In this document: in pieces, positions 26,015 to 37,026 of the stretch
Layout: each line of letters begins with the position of its first letter
Numbering within the stretch: the first letter of the stretch is position 1
NCBI GenBank assembly: GCA_003116975.1
Contig: BGKB01000114.1
Location: 62,001-126,000 of the forward strand
DNA from: Aurantiochytrium sp. KH105
Lineage: Eukaryota; Sar; Bigyra; Thraustochytrida; Thraustochytriidae
Direction: 5' to 3'
Length of the DNA: 64,000 nt
Made by a program: the position numbers and the translations under genes
Notes under the pieces: model-generated
The model's database searches: none
What the model was told of the DNA's origin: nothing
Seen by the model: the letters and a program-made list of their open reading frames with translations, nothing else

Positions 26015-27511
26015 TTACGCATTGGCCTTGGCTTTTCTCGCTTGCATCTCCTGCAACTCGCGCTGCGAGGGTGGCGGGGGCGGCGTGCTCGGGATGCGCG
26101 GCTTTACGCTAACGCCTGATGGACTGGTGTTGGTGGGGCCTTGTGGATTCATGGCGGAAAAGTATGATCCCGGCGCGTCGGCAGGGAGCGCAGAGGCGCG
26201 GCGGCGGGGCAAGCATGGAAGAAAGACAAAGAAGGAGAGTAGAGCAGCGAAAGGTGGGAAATTTGCAGCCGGCGGCACCGAAATTGTCTCCAGAGGTGCA
26301 GAGGACAGAGATGCACGAGGCGAAGGAGAGAAAAGAGCTGCAGGAGCCACCGAGGCAGCAACTGTGGCGTTGCAGATGGCAAAGACGAATGTTTCTTGAA
26401 GCGAGGTCACAAGAGCGATCCCAGAGGAGCCGAGCACGAGAGCAGTCCCAAATCCAAGGCTTTCACTTTCGAGAGTTGCTTGCAAGGTCCATGCTGGTCG
26501 TGGCGTGAAAGACTCTCGCTCATAGACGAAGACTTTGCGACTTTTTGGGGCACTTACAAGAGCCTCGCCTCGCACAGAAAGCGAGACGGCGCTTCCAAAG
26601 TCTCGACCTATTCCTTTTGGTGGTCTGAGAATTGCTTCGAGAGACCAGGTTTCTTGGAACTCTGCAAAGACTTGGGCTTGGCTCGCCGATTGATGACCTA
26701 CCAAGAGCTTGTTGGCGGCGCCAAAGGAAATAGACGACCCAAAGGAGATGGAAGGTGAAAGAGAATCCCGTATTGGGTGCTGATTTGCGTCCCAAGCCAT
26801 AGGTTCAAGTTTCTGCTCGATCTTCCAGAAATCATGACTCGTTTTGCGATAAACAAAGACGGCCGCCGCTTCCGGTCCGGTGCTTTTGAGATTCGTGCCT
26901 TGACTGAATATACCCGGCGCGGCCACAGCAGCGACCTGACTGCGGATGTCTACCGCGGTTCCAAAGTTCTCTACGCCGTGAGGCGCATTCAATGTGGCCT
27001 CTGGGACCCAAATCTTGTGTTTTTGACGGTAAATGACGGCAAAGCTTTGCTCATTGCGATACGACGGGCTGCCAACGATGAGAACGTCTCCGGAGATCGC
27101 CACGGATGCGCCAAAGCGAGAGCCCTCAAACCCTTGCGGGGCTTTGAGGGTCTGATGCAAGGTATTGTTCGCAAAAACGTGCACCGAGGCGCTCTCGGGC
27201 TGGCCGGCGAGCAACCACTTGCCATCAACAGCGACGACTGTTCCTCTCACAGGATCTGACGTATGATACGCCGAGAGGTTGAGATCATGAATCGTGATTG
27301 TGGCCAGCTCGCTGGAAATGCCGCTCGCCGACTTGACGAGCGCGAGGTTGACGCCGTCGGCCGCAACGTCTTGCGCCACTATGGGGGCGTTATGGAGCAA
27401 GATGGGCGCGGCGCCGCAGTTCTCTGCGCAGGCGCACCTGACGAGCAGGGTGGCGGCGACGAAGACTGCGGCGAGCCAAGGGCGACGAGACGCGTCGCGG
27501 ACCATGGTCAT
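26015..27511 (-). CDS. FG-GAP-like beta-propeller, type I membrane protein
   Basis: A 498-residue protein from ATG 27511, with a second ATG two codons on. The frame is open 8 codons upstream to TTG only. Residues ~9-30 (RPWLAAVFVAATLLVRCACA) form a signal peptide. The ectodomain (about 35-400) contains repeated blades of the type FGASVAISGDVLIVGSP, FGTAVDIRSQVAAVAAP, FGSSISFGAANKLLVG and FGSAVSLSVRGEALVSAP, each spaced by a Y/W-rich strand. That is characteristic of FG-GAP/integrin-alpha-like propellers in surface proteins. A hydrophobic segment near 435-455 (FAALLSFFVFLPCLP) is the likely membrane anchor, followed by a P/S-rich cytosolic tail. The calcium-binding DxDxDG loops of integrins are not evident. 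A cell-surface adhesion or ligand-binding role is inferred. Confidence 0.75.
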   Translation of the reverse strand: MTMVRDASRRPWLAAVFVAATLLVRCACAENCGAAPILLHNAPIVAQDVAADGVNLALVKSASGISSELATITIHDLNLSAYHTSDPVRGTVVAVDGKWLLAGQPESASVHVFANNTLHQTLKAPQGFEGSRFGASVAISGDVLIVGSPSYRNEQSFAVIYRQKHKIWVPEATLNAPHGVENFGTAVDIRSQVAAVAAPGIFSQGTNLKSTGPEAAAVFVYRKTSHDFWKIEQKLEPMAWDANQHPIRDSLSPSISFGSSISFGAANKLLVGHQSASQAQVFAEFQETWSLEAILRPPKGIGRDFGSAVSLSVRGEALVSAPKSRKVFVYERESFTPRPAWTLQATLESESLGFGTALVLGSSGIALVTSLQETFVFAICNATVAASVAPAALFSPSPRASLSSAPLETISVPPAANFPPFAALLSFFVFLPCLPRRRASALPADAPGSYFSAMNPQGPTNTSPSGVSVKPRIPSTPPPPPSQRELQEMQARKAKANA

Positions 27512-27772
27512 CCCCCCGGTGCTTACGCGGCGCAAGCCGGTAAGGGCTCTGGCGTTTTCGGCTTATCGTCTCGTCTGAAAAAAAAATCCCTCGCTGGGCA
27601 CTTGTGGGCGTGGGCCAAGTTTTGTAGACATTCACTCATTCGATCGTTCCATCGATCACCACTGCGTGCAACCTTTACAGCGTGTGCGCGCGCGGGTGCG
27701 AGGAAAAGAGGGCCAAAGACCCATTCAAGCCAAGCCAGGCAAGTCGAGGGAGAAAGAGTGTTAACAACATAT

Positions 27773-28103
27773 ATTGTTGAGCGGCCAAGTGTCGCACGCA
27801 ATTTTTGTTGTTGTTTTCTCCTTTCGAATGCGATAATGCAAGAATTAGATTTCTGTCTGTGAAATTCCAAGTGCTGCGAATGGTGTGGCTTTATTGCCGC
27901 ATCACGACTGTCGAGTGGTCAAGTGTCGCACGCATTTCTATGTTGGCGCTAGAATTGATGAGTGTCAAAGGCGACCCAAGGCTAATCTACTTTCGAATGC
28001 AAGAGTGAGATGGTTTGGGAGAAATCAAATGCTACAGTATTCTTTCAAGAGACGCGTCTTCGTTGCTAGACCAAGATTGTTGAACGATGAAGTGTCGCGC
28101 GCA
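27773..28103. repeat. Three dispersed copies of a ~28 bp motif
   Basis: A TGTYGARYG..AAGTGTCGCRCGCA motif occurs at 27773-27800, 27906-27934 and 28075-28103 in the same orientation. The intervals are ~133 and ~169 bp. Confidence 0.7.
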
Positions 28104-31100
28104 TCTATGTTAGTGAGGAACTACATTGATGTATTGAAATGGACCTGATGTCAGGCGGGTAGTTGCTCTGAAAGAGACAACTTACTTACTAATGATGAAT
28201 ATCGAAGGGGCATGACGCGAGAACAACGCACCGACCCGCGCCGGGGGGAAAGGCGGAGTTGGGGACTAGCACAAGGCCGCGCCATAAGTCCGCGCCTAGC
28301 TTGGTCCGCACCCGAAATAGCTTGAGTACAATACTGGACCTACTTATTGTTAGTAAAGTCGGACCAGGGTCGCGACCTGAGACGAATGAGCCGAAAGACC
28401 TGTGGGCGACCAAAGTCGATGTCAGAAGCCGGCAGAATCGAAACCAATCCGACTACACCAAAACAGTGAAGCTAACTGCGAATAGCAGCGTGAGAAGCTT
28501 CCAATCAAGTTTCCCGTTTCGTGCCAACCACGAAGCGGAATTTCTTTTACTTGTTGATCTCTGAGGGATTCTACCGTCAACAATGATGAGCCCAATACTA
28601 TCTTTCCTATTTCATGTGAATGCGAAAGCAGATGGTTCAAGATAACGTCTTTCAACCAAAATTCGACAACGAAGACGACAACGCCACCAACGGGGATGAC
28701 TATAGTTTTTTGCAAAAGACATGACTTCGTTGCCACAACATCATACCTTCCGCACCATCATTTCTCGCGAAAAAGCTTGCTTTATGGCCAAGACCATGTG
28801 ATGTGTCCAATACTGGAGCCCACTTTCGATACGAAACAAGATGGTCCAAGGAAAGATGGTATGATTTTCGGAAGGGCAATCGGGTCTTCCAGGATCGCAA
28901 AGCAACTCGGAGACTTGCAAGCAAACAACTTGACAACTTGGAAACAACATAAGGGCTTGCAAAAAATGACTTGGCCAACCAAAATGAGGGACCTAGCCCT
29001 CATTCTCACAAGCCGCCCCCGCCGGAGATCTATCTCCGGGATTGGGATGGCGCCGAGGCTCCGGGTATGGGTGCAGTCTCCGCGTCTCTGCCATTGCGCC
29101 TCGACTCCCTCTCTGGTCCCTCCTTGAAGCCCTCTGGTCCCTTATCCTCTTTCGCACACAGGGGCACTTCGCGTCTCCCAAGTGCCGCTCGATCGCAGCG
29201 GCAGCGGCCCGGCCAGCACGTGCCGCGGGGGCGCGTGCAAGGCACCAGTACTTGCCATGAGTGGCCATTCAAACGGTCGCTGCGCGGCCCGCCACCGCTG
29301 GCGTTGCGACGTCTGCGCGGCCCGGCCGTACGCAGCGGATTCCGCGCGCCTACGCCTCGTGCCGGCACGCGCGGCTCGCCACGCCGCCTTTGACATCAAT
29401 GGTGTGGCAGGCGATCAGGATGAACGTGGCTGCAGGCCTCGCGTGGTAAAAGTTGCGTCAGGACTCTCCGGCCAGGCATCCATCCACCATGGCCAGCCAG
29501 CCAGCCAGCCAGGTCCCGGGGCCGGGAGCGGCCGCACGTCAGCGTGCCGACTGCGGGCCCCATTTCTCCCGCAGTGCGCGGATGCGGAAGATCGCGTGGC
29601 GGTTCGCGCGCGTTCTCCTTCTAGGGCGGGAACAGGGCCGCTCGGAGCGTCTTGGCAAGGAGGTCTACTCTACCGCCCAGAAGGGGCTCGGGATCAGGGT
29701 CAGGTAGGAGGACTCGGATGCGGAGGGGGCGAGCGCGAACGTCACGCCTCGAATCGGCTCGCGACCCCCCTCTGGCTCCTCGCCTTCGCAATTACAGTCG
29801 CTGTCGACGGCGCACACGGAGGCACCTTGCGGGGCCGGCTCCGGAGGGGCGGCGGTCTTATGCCTCATGCCCCCCTGCAGGACCCTCGTATCCCGTCGCT
29901 GCGAATCTGTGGCGTCCGGTAAAGGGGTACTTGCGGAGTCTGCCTTCCGGCGGGTTCTACGCCAACAGCCAGGCCGGCGATCTTTCAGCTCCTCCCACAG
30001 TGCGGCGGCCTCGGCTCGGCGACCGGCCGCTGTGGGCTCGCTCGTCAGCGCAGTTCAGCTCGGCTCTGCTCTGCACTGCTGCTACTGCTCTGCTCAGCGC
30101 AGCACAGCCCCCTTCGTTGTCTGGGGAGAGGCTGGAACACGCCGCGACGGTTAGACCTACGGGCCCGCTGCGGGTTCGTTGTGAGACGGGCAGTCACGGC
30201 GGCCGATCCGATCCGTCCCGGCTCAGGGCGCCACAGCGCTTCGCTCTCTGTCTGTCTGTCTGGGCTGTCACGGCCCGGCCGTCCCCATTTCGTCGCTTGG
30301 GCTGTTCGCCTTTCTTGGCATCGCAGCGTCCCTCTGCTGCTGCTGCTGCTGCCCTGCACTGACGGTCAGCGCGTGTCTTTCCCTCTGTCTGGCTCCAGGA
30401 GGACTCCGGCGCCTCCTTGCTTGTCGTTATTGCTCTTGCTCTTGCTTGCGTGACTCGCCCTTGTTCGCCTTTTCCCGCGCCGCGCGTGCTGCAGCTGCAG
30501 CTGGTGCTGCTTCTGACAGTGATCAGAGTGCAAGATCGCTCGACCCTTCCTTGGTTCGTTGGTTCGTTCGTTCGTTCGTATGTTTGGTTGTTCGGATCGA
30601 GTGCGCTCGTGCGTGCGCTCGTGCACGGGATGCACGGCCGTGCCTCGACGCGTCTGGTTCACATCAATCCGCCGCAGCAGCCATGGCAGCGCAGCAACGA
30701 AGCGACCCAAGCGAGCCCACCCCCGCCCTCACCTCACCTTATGAAGCAGAAGAGCCCGAACAACCGGCCAGCCGACCAACGAAGTCGAGCACCCGTGCGG
30801 ACAAAAACGCGAACGAGGCCCGGCCAGTCTCATCACTGCCGCCGCTGCCGGCGCGTGCCGCTCGCACCGCCCGCCCCTGCACTGCGCGAGGGAGGCCCCG
30901 CCCGTCACGCTCGCCCCGCGCCTGCCGGCCACCATGGCCAGCCCCGCGCCAACCGCGAGCCAAGCCAACCTGCGCGTCCGGACCGCGCGTGCCGCCCTCC
31001 GCTCCCTCGCTCTCTCCCCTCCGCCCCACCGCCTCGCATCGCATCGCATCGCAGCCGCATTTGGGTGGTCGCCAGGCAGGGCAGACAAGACAGCGCGGCC

Positions 31101-33817
31101 GCAGCCCTACGGACGGTGAAAGACAGCGCCAAGGCAAGGAAAGGAGTGGAAAGGAAAGCAGCAGCAGCGGCCGCCCTTGCTTGCGAGCGCGACTTGCCCT
31201 CGCTACCTTCTCCTTCTCCGCTCACAGTGTGTGAGTGCGTGCGTGCGTGCGTGAGGGCCTCAGCAGCAGCAGCAGCTAGCAGCTGCATGGTTGTCCGCGT
31301 TGCGAGGATAACTTGCTCGCTCCGCCGCGCGATGCCGAACGCCTCGCTGGCCCTGCCGCTCGCTCGCTGGCTCCGCGCCGCCGCCGCCGTTGCGGCTGGC
31401 TAGGTAGGTACGCGGCCGGCGAGATCTTCGGCGCGCCTCGCAGCAGCCGGCGAGCTGCTTGCATTCTAGCGTGAACTCTCGATTCCTCGCCAATAAAAAT
31501 AAACAAGAGCAGGCCGCCGTTCGACTCGACTCGACTCGCCTCGGCTCGGCCCGACTCGACCCGGCCTCTGACTGACTGACACGGACAGCACGCACGCATG
31601 GTTGAAGAACGAGAGAGAGCAGGGAGCGCGAGTCGGTCGGCCATGGCGGCCGGCCGGTGCGGACGGTCAGCCTTTCTTTCCTTCGTTGGCCTGCCGGCGG
31701 TTCGATCGTCCCAGGATCCAAGGATCGGCCGGCCAGTGGACCGACGCGGCCCGGCCCGAACGGTCGCCCGCCGCCCTGGGCCGACGCGGGTCCGGGCCCG
31801 ACGCAGCCGCAGCAGCCCCGCGCAGACACGGCAGCAGCGGCAGCCTGCTGCAGCCGGCGGGCGGGCGGGCGGGGCGTGCAGGCAGGGTTTCCTGCAGCGA
31901 GGCGGAAGGCGGCGAGGGGCAGAGGTGCAGCAGGAAGCAGGCGAGCGAGCGGAGGGAGGAGGGGAAGGAAGAAGGGGAGACGGGAAGGAAGGGAGCCACG
32001 GGGAGAACCGCCAGCGCCTTGCTCAGCTGGCTGCGGCAGGTGGCTGGCTGGAAGGCGAGGGAAAGGACAGCGAGAGCGCTTGGCTGATTTCGTTATAACT
32101 TATAATAGGTATAGTATAGTAGTGTAGTAGTATAGTCCTCTCTTGTGTGCAACGGCAGGGCTGGACCTTCGACTGCGAGTTGTGTTGCCAGTTGGTCGCC
32201 GAGTCGACTCATGTGAGTCACAGTCATTACCCGTCCCTCTCTCCCCAGGAGTCCCGCTCCAAGTCCCTCGCCTCGGTTCTTCCTCTCTGACTCCCTCGCT
32301 CCCGGTCCGGAGTGGAGCGGTCTGCGGAGTCCATTTCGTCCATTCTCGCGTGCGTCTGTCAACTCGCCGCCACACCTCCAGCCGCGTGTCCAGCGCAGCC
32401 GCCGCCGCGTGTCGACTGCCGGGGCGAGCTCTTGTTGGGGCGAGAGCGCGTGAGCCGCAGCCTCCGCTCTGCTGCTGCTCTGCTCTGCTCTGCCCTGCCA
32501 GGCAGGCGCAGCAACGCTTCGCGCGCCCTGCATCGCATCGCATCGCATCGCATTGCACGCACCGCATCGCTCGCAGGCCCTCTCCCAGCCCAGCACGCAG
32601 GGCAGCCCGAGCCAGCCCAGGCCGGCCCAGACGCCGCCCGCAGTGCGCCCGCCCCGCACCACCCCGCAGCTCACGCAGTCTTGTGGGTCGGCGAGTGCGG
32701 CGCGCCTCGCGCCGAGCCAGGGCTCGCAATGCAAAGGCAAGATGAATGGAATACGAGTCCGTGCCGCAGCCGGGTACCCGCCGCGTTCGCGCTCCAGGCT
32801 GCGTGCCGTGAGCCTGCTCTGCTCTACTCTGCTCTGCGCTGCGCTGCTCTGCTCTGCCAGCGCCTGGACCGGCGATGAATCCCGCGACGCGACCGGTAGA
32901 TCGATCGATCGACCAGCGAACGAGCGCTAGACCGATCGATCAATCGATCGGTCCAAGTCTGCCAGGCCTCATGCACTTTTGCAGTGTTGCTTAGAGTCTT
33001 ACTAATTCGTTGTAAAAGGAAATGTAGGCAGCGGAATGTGGACTCGCAATGGATCACTCACTGTCAATGCTTGCGTTTGCCAGTTGGTTGTAAATGTCTG
33101 CAGCTTGTAAGGGAAAATAGGAGGGAGACAGAGCCGGAGAGGAAGACTCAGAAGGTCAGCGTCAGAAGCAGACCCGCGCGGTGTGCGAACAGCTCCCGCA
33201 GAGAGCGCTGCGGGGCGTTCTTGTCCCCCGAGCGCCACTGTTATTCGGCATGGCGATAGATGACTGCCGCGCGGCGCGCTCAGCGCGCTCGGAAACCTCT
33301 TTTCGCGCCTTGCAAATGCAGAATGCGGTCGTGGGCTGCGCGTAGTTCCCACAGCGTTCGTGCGGCCCCAACCCTTGCCGGGCCAGAGTTTTCCTCAGGC
33401 GCCGGATGCACAGTGGGGGTAAGAGGAGCGCTGCGGGACGCGACCGCTTCCGGTTCGCGTCCGTGCAGGTTCCAGCGAACAGGCCCAAAAAGCCAGATCG
33501 TCTGCGGGCTCAACTCGCGTTGTGCCCCCTCCATCTTCACCTCGTGTCCCTCCTGCAGCCGTGCCACGCGCGCGCTGCCCCCCTCTCCGCCGCCGGCCCT
33601 TCCCGCATCGTCTCCCGTGTCTACCCGCAGCCTACGCCGTGTGCGGGGTATTTCGGAAGGCAGGCGAGGAGGAAGTAGCCGCAAGCGGCCGGTCTCCCTT
33701 CCTTCCCTTCTCCCCCTCTTCCCCTGGCCGCTGCTTCCCAGCCAGCCTCCTCGCCCGCCTCTGCAACCAGGCCTCTGTCCCCCCAACCTACCTACTCGCC
33801 TTCTACTCTGTCTCTCT

Positions 33818-33846
33818 CTCTGTCTGTCTGTCTGTCTGTCTGTCTG
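33818..33846. repeat. (CTGT)n microsatellite
   Basis: About seven tandem TCTG units lie inside the GC-rich gene-free region. They cause the QTDRQTDRQ and CLSVCLSV artefact peptides. Confidence 0.9.
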
Positions 33847-34806
33847 ACTCTCTCTCCGAGGCGGCGAGTCCATCCCTCCCGGCACGAGCGGCGCAAGATT
33901 GACTCGCTCGCTCGCCTGGCTGCCTCGGATCCGCCCCCGCCTCGCCTCGCCGCTCGCCACGCGCCGCTCCGGCTCTGGTAGCCTGCCTGGCCGCCAGGCC
34001 GCTGGCATCATCTGCGCGCGCCAGCGTCAGCGCCACGCCGCGCGCGAGCAAGCCCAGACCGGCTTGGCAAGTCCATCTCTGCATACACTGCATACATACA
34101 AACCTATACGTAGTACAAATACACGGCGAAGCAGGCAAGCCGGCCTGCTCTGCTCTGCTCTGCTGCGCTCTGCCTCCTTTTTCCCCCTCACCCTCTCGGC
34201 TTCCCCCCCGCCCCTCCCTCTGCAGCCACTGCGCCCCGCAGTCCCCTGGCTCCACTGGCGCGGCTAGGCTACCTCCTCCCAGCGCGCTCCGAGGGAAAAA
34301 TGAAAGGGAAAAAAGGAGGAGGAGGAGGCCGAGGGAGGGAGGGAGGGCGCCGGCGGAGTCCATTTCCGGATTCCATTTCGCAAACGAACGAGACCGGCCC
34401 GGCGAAGTGGAGTCGCGTGGATTCGAGGAAGGCAGGCAGGCAAGCAAGCAGCGAAAGCAGGCAGCCAAAGCAGCAGTCGCGTGCACGAGCCCAGATAGGC
34501 AGCCAGCCAGACAGGCAGGCAGGGAGGGAGGGAGTCAAGTTGTCGGCGAGCGGGCGAGCCTGGCCGCAAGGACTTGACCGAGAAGCTGGACTCAAGCAAG
34601 GAAGGGCCTAGCCAGGCGAGCAAGCAGCCGCGGCAAAAGTGGAAAAACAGGACTCGCAGCCAGCAGGGTTGATTTTATATATATATTCATAGGCTAGCGA
34701 GCACGAGACAGCAGGCAAGCAGCGCAGCAGGCGGGCTGGACCGCCGCAGCGCAGCAAAACTAGAAACAACATCGCAGACGCCGCCGGGAAACGCGCGCAG
34801 AGGTGG

Positions 34807-35868
34807 ATGCGACGCGTGGCGTCCAAGGCTAACAACCTCGCAAGACAAGCAGGCGCAGGCGCGAGGAGCAGCAGCAGCAGCAGCGCGAACGCGAACGTGA
34901 ACGCGAACGCGAAACAACCCTCGCACGCACAAGCGGCCATGATCCGTCCGGGAGCCCACCCGACCACGATCGAGACCGGCGCCACGCGCAGCTACTCCCA
35001 CAACGCGAGCGCGAGGGCCGGCGCGCAGGACAGCTCCCTGCCCCCCGTTAATGGACACCGCAACGTCTCGACAGACGCCAAGTCCGCCGCTGCAGCCAAC
35101 GCCGCCAACGGGCCCAATCGCCGCAGGCGCCAGCCCCATGGTCCCGGCGTAGCCACAGGCATCAACGCAAACGGCGCCGAGAAACCTTACACCAGCGCCA
35201 GACTCAACGCCGTGCGCAATAGCACCCTCTCCAACCGACCGGCCATCCCGCCCCAGACCCCCCAGGATAAGGGAAAGCTCACGGTTGTCCTCGATGTCGA
35301 CGAAACACTCATTCACAGCCGCCTCTCCGCCCACCAGGAGCAGTTCCGTCAGGCCGAAGAGCGAAAAGAGGCAACCGTAGCCGTCGAAGAGTTCACAATC
35401 ACGCTCGCCGACGGGGAAATCGTCCGCGTCAACAAGCGTCCCGGACTCGACAAGTTCCTCGCATACGCCTCGGAGCACTACGAGCTCTTTGCCTACACCG
35501 CAGGACTCGAAGAGTACGCCCGCCCTCTGCTCGACTGGCTCGACCCCAAGGGCACCATCTTCCGGGGAAGATTGTACCGCGACTCCTGCCTCTTCATGCG
35601 CGGATACTACCTCAAGGATCTCCAAAAGTTCGAGCGCCCGCTCTCGCGCGTGCTCCTCGTCGACAACAACGCCTTTTGCTTTTTGCCGCAGCTCTCCAAT
35701 GGCGTACCCATCTCGAGCTGGTACGACGACCCCAACGACACTGCGCTCAGTGTACTTGCCACCTTCCTCGAGCGCATTCGTGATGAGAAGGACGTCCGCC
35801 CATTCCTCCGTAAGAGCTTCAACCTCGAGACTCTCTTGCGCGAGCACCGTGAACAAATCGTTGGCTAA
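34807..35868 (+). CDS. SCP/Dullard-like HAD phosphatase (FCP1-homology domain)
   Basis: A 353-residue protein from ATG 34807. Residues ~1-155 are low-complexity (S/N/A-rich) and begin with an arginine-rich, poorly acidic stretch that could be a targeting sequence or simply disordered. The catalytic NIF/FCPH domain spans about 157-345. The nucleophile motif is LDVDETLIHS, with Asp163 and Asp165 forming the DxDx(T/V) signature. KRPGLDKFLAY and FAYTAGLEEYARPLLDWLDP follow, then RLYRDSCLFMRGYYLKDL and the acidic motif LLVDNN, ending with PISSWYDDPNDTAL. This pattern matches CTD small phosphatases and Dullard/Nem1, which dephosphorylate the RNA polymerase II CTD or lipin. Which substrate applies is not readable. 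The (CTG)50 tract lies ~310 bp past the stop. Confidence 0.9.
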   Translation: MRRVASKANNLARQAGAGARSSSSSSANANVNANAKQPSHAQAAMIRPGAHPTTIETGATRSYSHNASARAGAQDSSLPPVNGHRNVSTDAKSAAAANAANGPNRRRRQPHGPGVATGINANGAEKPYTSARLNAVRNSTLSNRPAIPPQTPQDKGKLTVVLDVDETLIHSRLSAHQEQFRQAEERKEATVAVEEFTITLADGEIVRVNKRPGLDKFLAYASEHYELFAYTAGLEEYARPLLDWLDPKGTIFRGRLYRDSCLFMRGYYLKDLQKFERPLSRVLLVDNNAFCFLPQLSNGVPISSWYDDPNDTALSVLATFLERIRDEKDVRPFLRKSFNLETLLREHREQIVG

Positions 35869-35990
35869 ACCGACGTCTTCTCTATAGCGCGCGCAGCGCC
35901 GCCACCTCTTTGCTCTCCCAGCCCCAGCCGTATGCGTTCGAAATGAACCGGTCGGGTCGAGAGGCCAAAGAGTGTCAACAAAAAAAAAAA

Positions 35991-36100
35991 AACAGGGCCG
36001 CTGCCTGCGCAATGATGTTCAGGTCTTCTTCGAAAGACCCCTTTTCTGTATTTTAGAGGCCGCCCGAGCTTTCCACAATTCATGTACCAGTCTCGGCCCG
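35991..36100. repeat. Left copy of a ~110 bp duplication flanking the CTG tract
   Basis: It is alignable with 36354-36461. Shared blocks are ATGATG..CAGTCTTCTTC, TTTTAGAG/TTTCAGAG, TTTCCACAA and CAGTCTC(G/A)GCC. It contains a perfect GGTCTT/AAGACC stem around the CTTCGA loop. Confidence 0.6.
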
Positions 36101-36174
36101 CACCTAACTAACCATCATACATATTTTTTTGCTTACTTCTCTTTTTGGTTTGTTTGTTTTCGCCATGGTTGCTG

Positions 36175-36326
<152 letters not shown>

Positions 36327-36353
36327 ATTTGCCTGTCATTCACAAAAGAGGAC

Positions 36354-36461
36354 AACAAGCCCCGTTGCCCTTGTCATGATGCTCCAGTCTTCTTCAGAAG
36401 ATCAATTTTTATTTCAGAGTGGCTGCTTGAATTTTCCACAAGCCACTGCCAGTCTCAGCCT
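36354..36461. repeat. Right copy of the duplication flanking the CTG tract
   Basis: This is a diverged direct copy of 35991-36100. The hairpin is preserved with compensating and wobble changes (GTCTTC/GAAGAT). Confidence 0.6.
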
Positions 36462-37026
36462 ATGTGTGCTTTCTTTTACATTTTGTTTCACAACGCTGCC
36501 ATGTTTGTTTGGTTCATTGTTACGACGGACGGATTTTTTCGATTTCTCCCCCTTTAGTGGTCAACCATAACCCCCCCCCCCCCTTAAAAAATAAGCAAGC
36601 TCGACTCTGGCTGGTCTTCAGGCTGATTCATGTCCCCAACGATCCGCAATTTGTCGCCTGGCTTGCACTCATAGAGATAAGTTGATCCATGTCCCCTACG
36701 GCGGAAAACTTCTCCCACGATCTCGTCCGGGTCGCGCTCGCTCTCTCTCACTCACTCCCTCTCTCTCTCTCTCTCTCTCTCCTTGACCGCGGTCTGCGCA
36801 ACCCAATATGGAAGCCAATCGCTGATGCAGACAGAGGCTGCTACTTTTGCTATGGCTGTGGCTGTCGTAGAACGTAGAGTTGCCCTCCTCGCACCCACGC
36901 ACGCGCAAACACCGCATTGGAGCTGCTGTTTGTGCGACTGGTTCAGGAACACGCGCAAGGCACGAAGCTTTGGTCAAGACGCCCGGAAAGAAACGTGCAA
37001 GACGCCCTCTACACGCTTAGCGAAAA
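36462..37026. promoter_or_regulatory. Upstream region of DPH2
   Basis: It contains a 13-base C run (36571-36583), a (CT)12 tract at 36757-36781 and, ~110 bp before the DPH2 ATG, an AT/GC-mixed leader. The CT tract may act as an initiator-type pyrimidine element. No TATA box was found. Confidence 0.4.

Larger units (their letters stand above)
27512..34806. other. ~7.3 kb region without a supportable gene, mostly GC-rich low-complexity DNA
   Basis: From 27.5 to about 28.95 kb the DNA is AT-richer and holds the three-copy motif and one plus-strand ORF (28696-29127) of unknown worth. From about 28.98 to 34.75 kb it is strongly GC-rich with many short tandem repeats: CAGC/GCCA near 29500, CTGCTCTG tracts at 30060, 32470, 32815 and 34145, GCATC near 31036 and 32530, GACTC near 31515, and CTGT at 33818-33846. 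ORFs over 200 residues exist in most frames on both strands, but all are R/A/P/S/G-rich without domains. The uniform openness in every frame argues they reflect base composition. I found no tRNA or rRNA here. Confidence 0.55.

Noticed and set aside
29182-29922. 246-residue ORF near 29.5 kb
   Set aside because: Cys/Arg/Gly/Ala-rich without domain. Antisense and alternative frames are equally open. No start context or conservation signal.
30417-31403. 328-residue and overlapping ORFs in the GC-rich desert
   Set aside because: Several frames on both strands are open over the same bases with R/A/P/S-rich, repeat-derived sequence. This is expected from high GC and lack of stops.
31690-31720. tRNA B-box-like string GGTTCGATCGTCC
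   Set aside because: It carries an extra base relative to the box, with no matching A box or acceptor stem around it.
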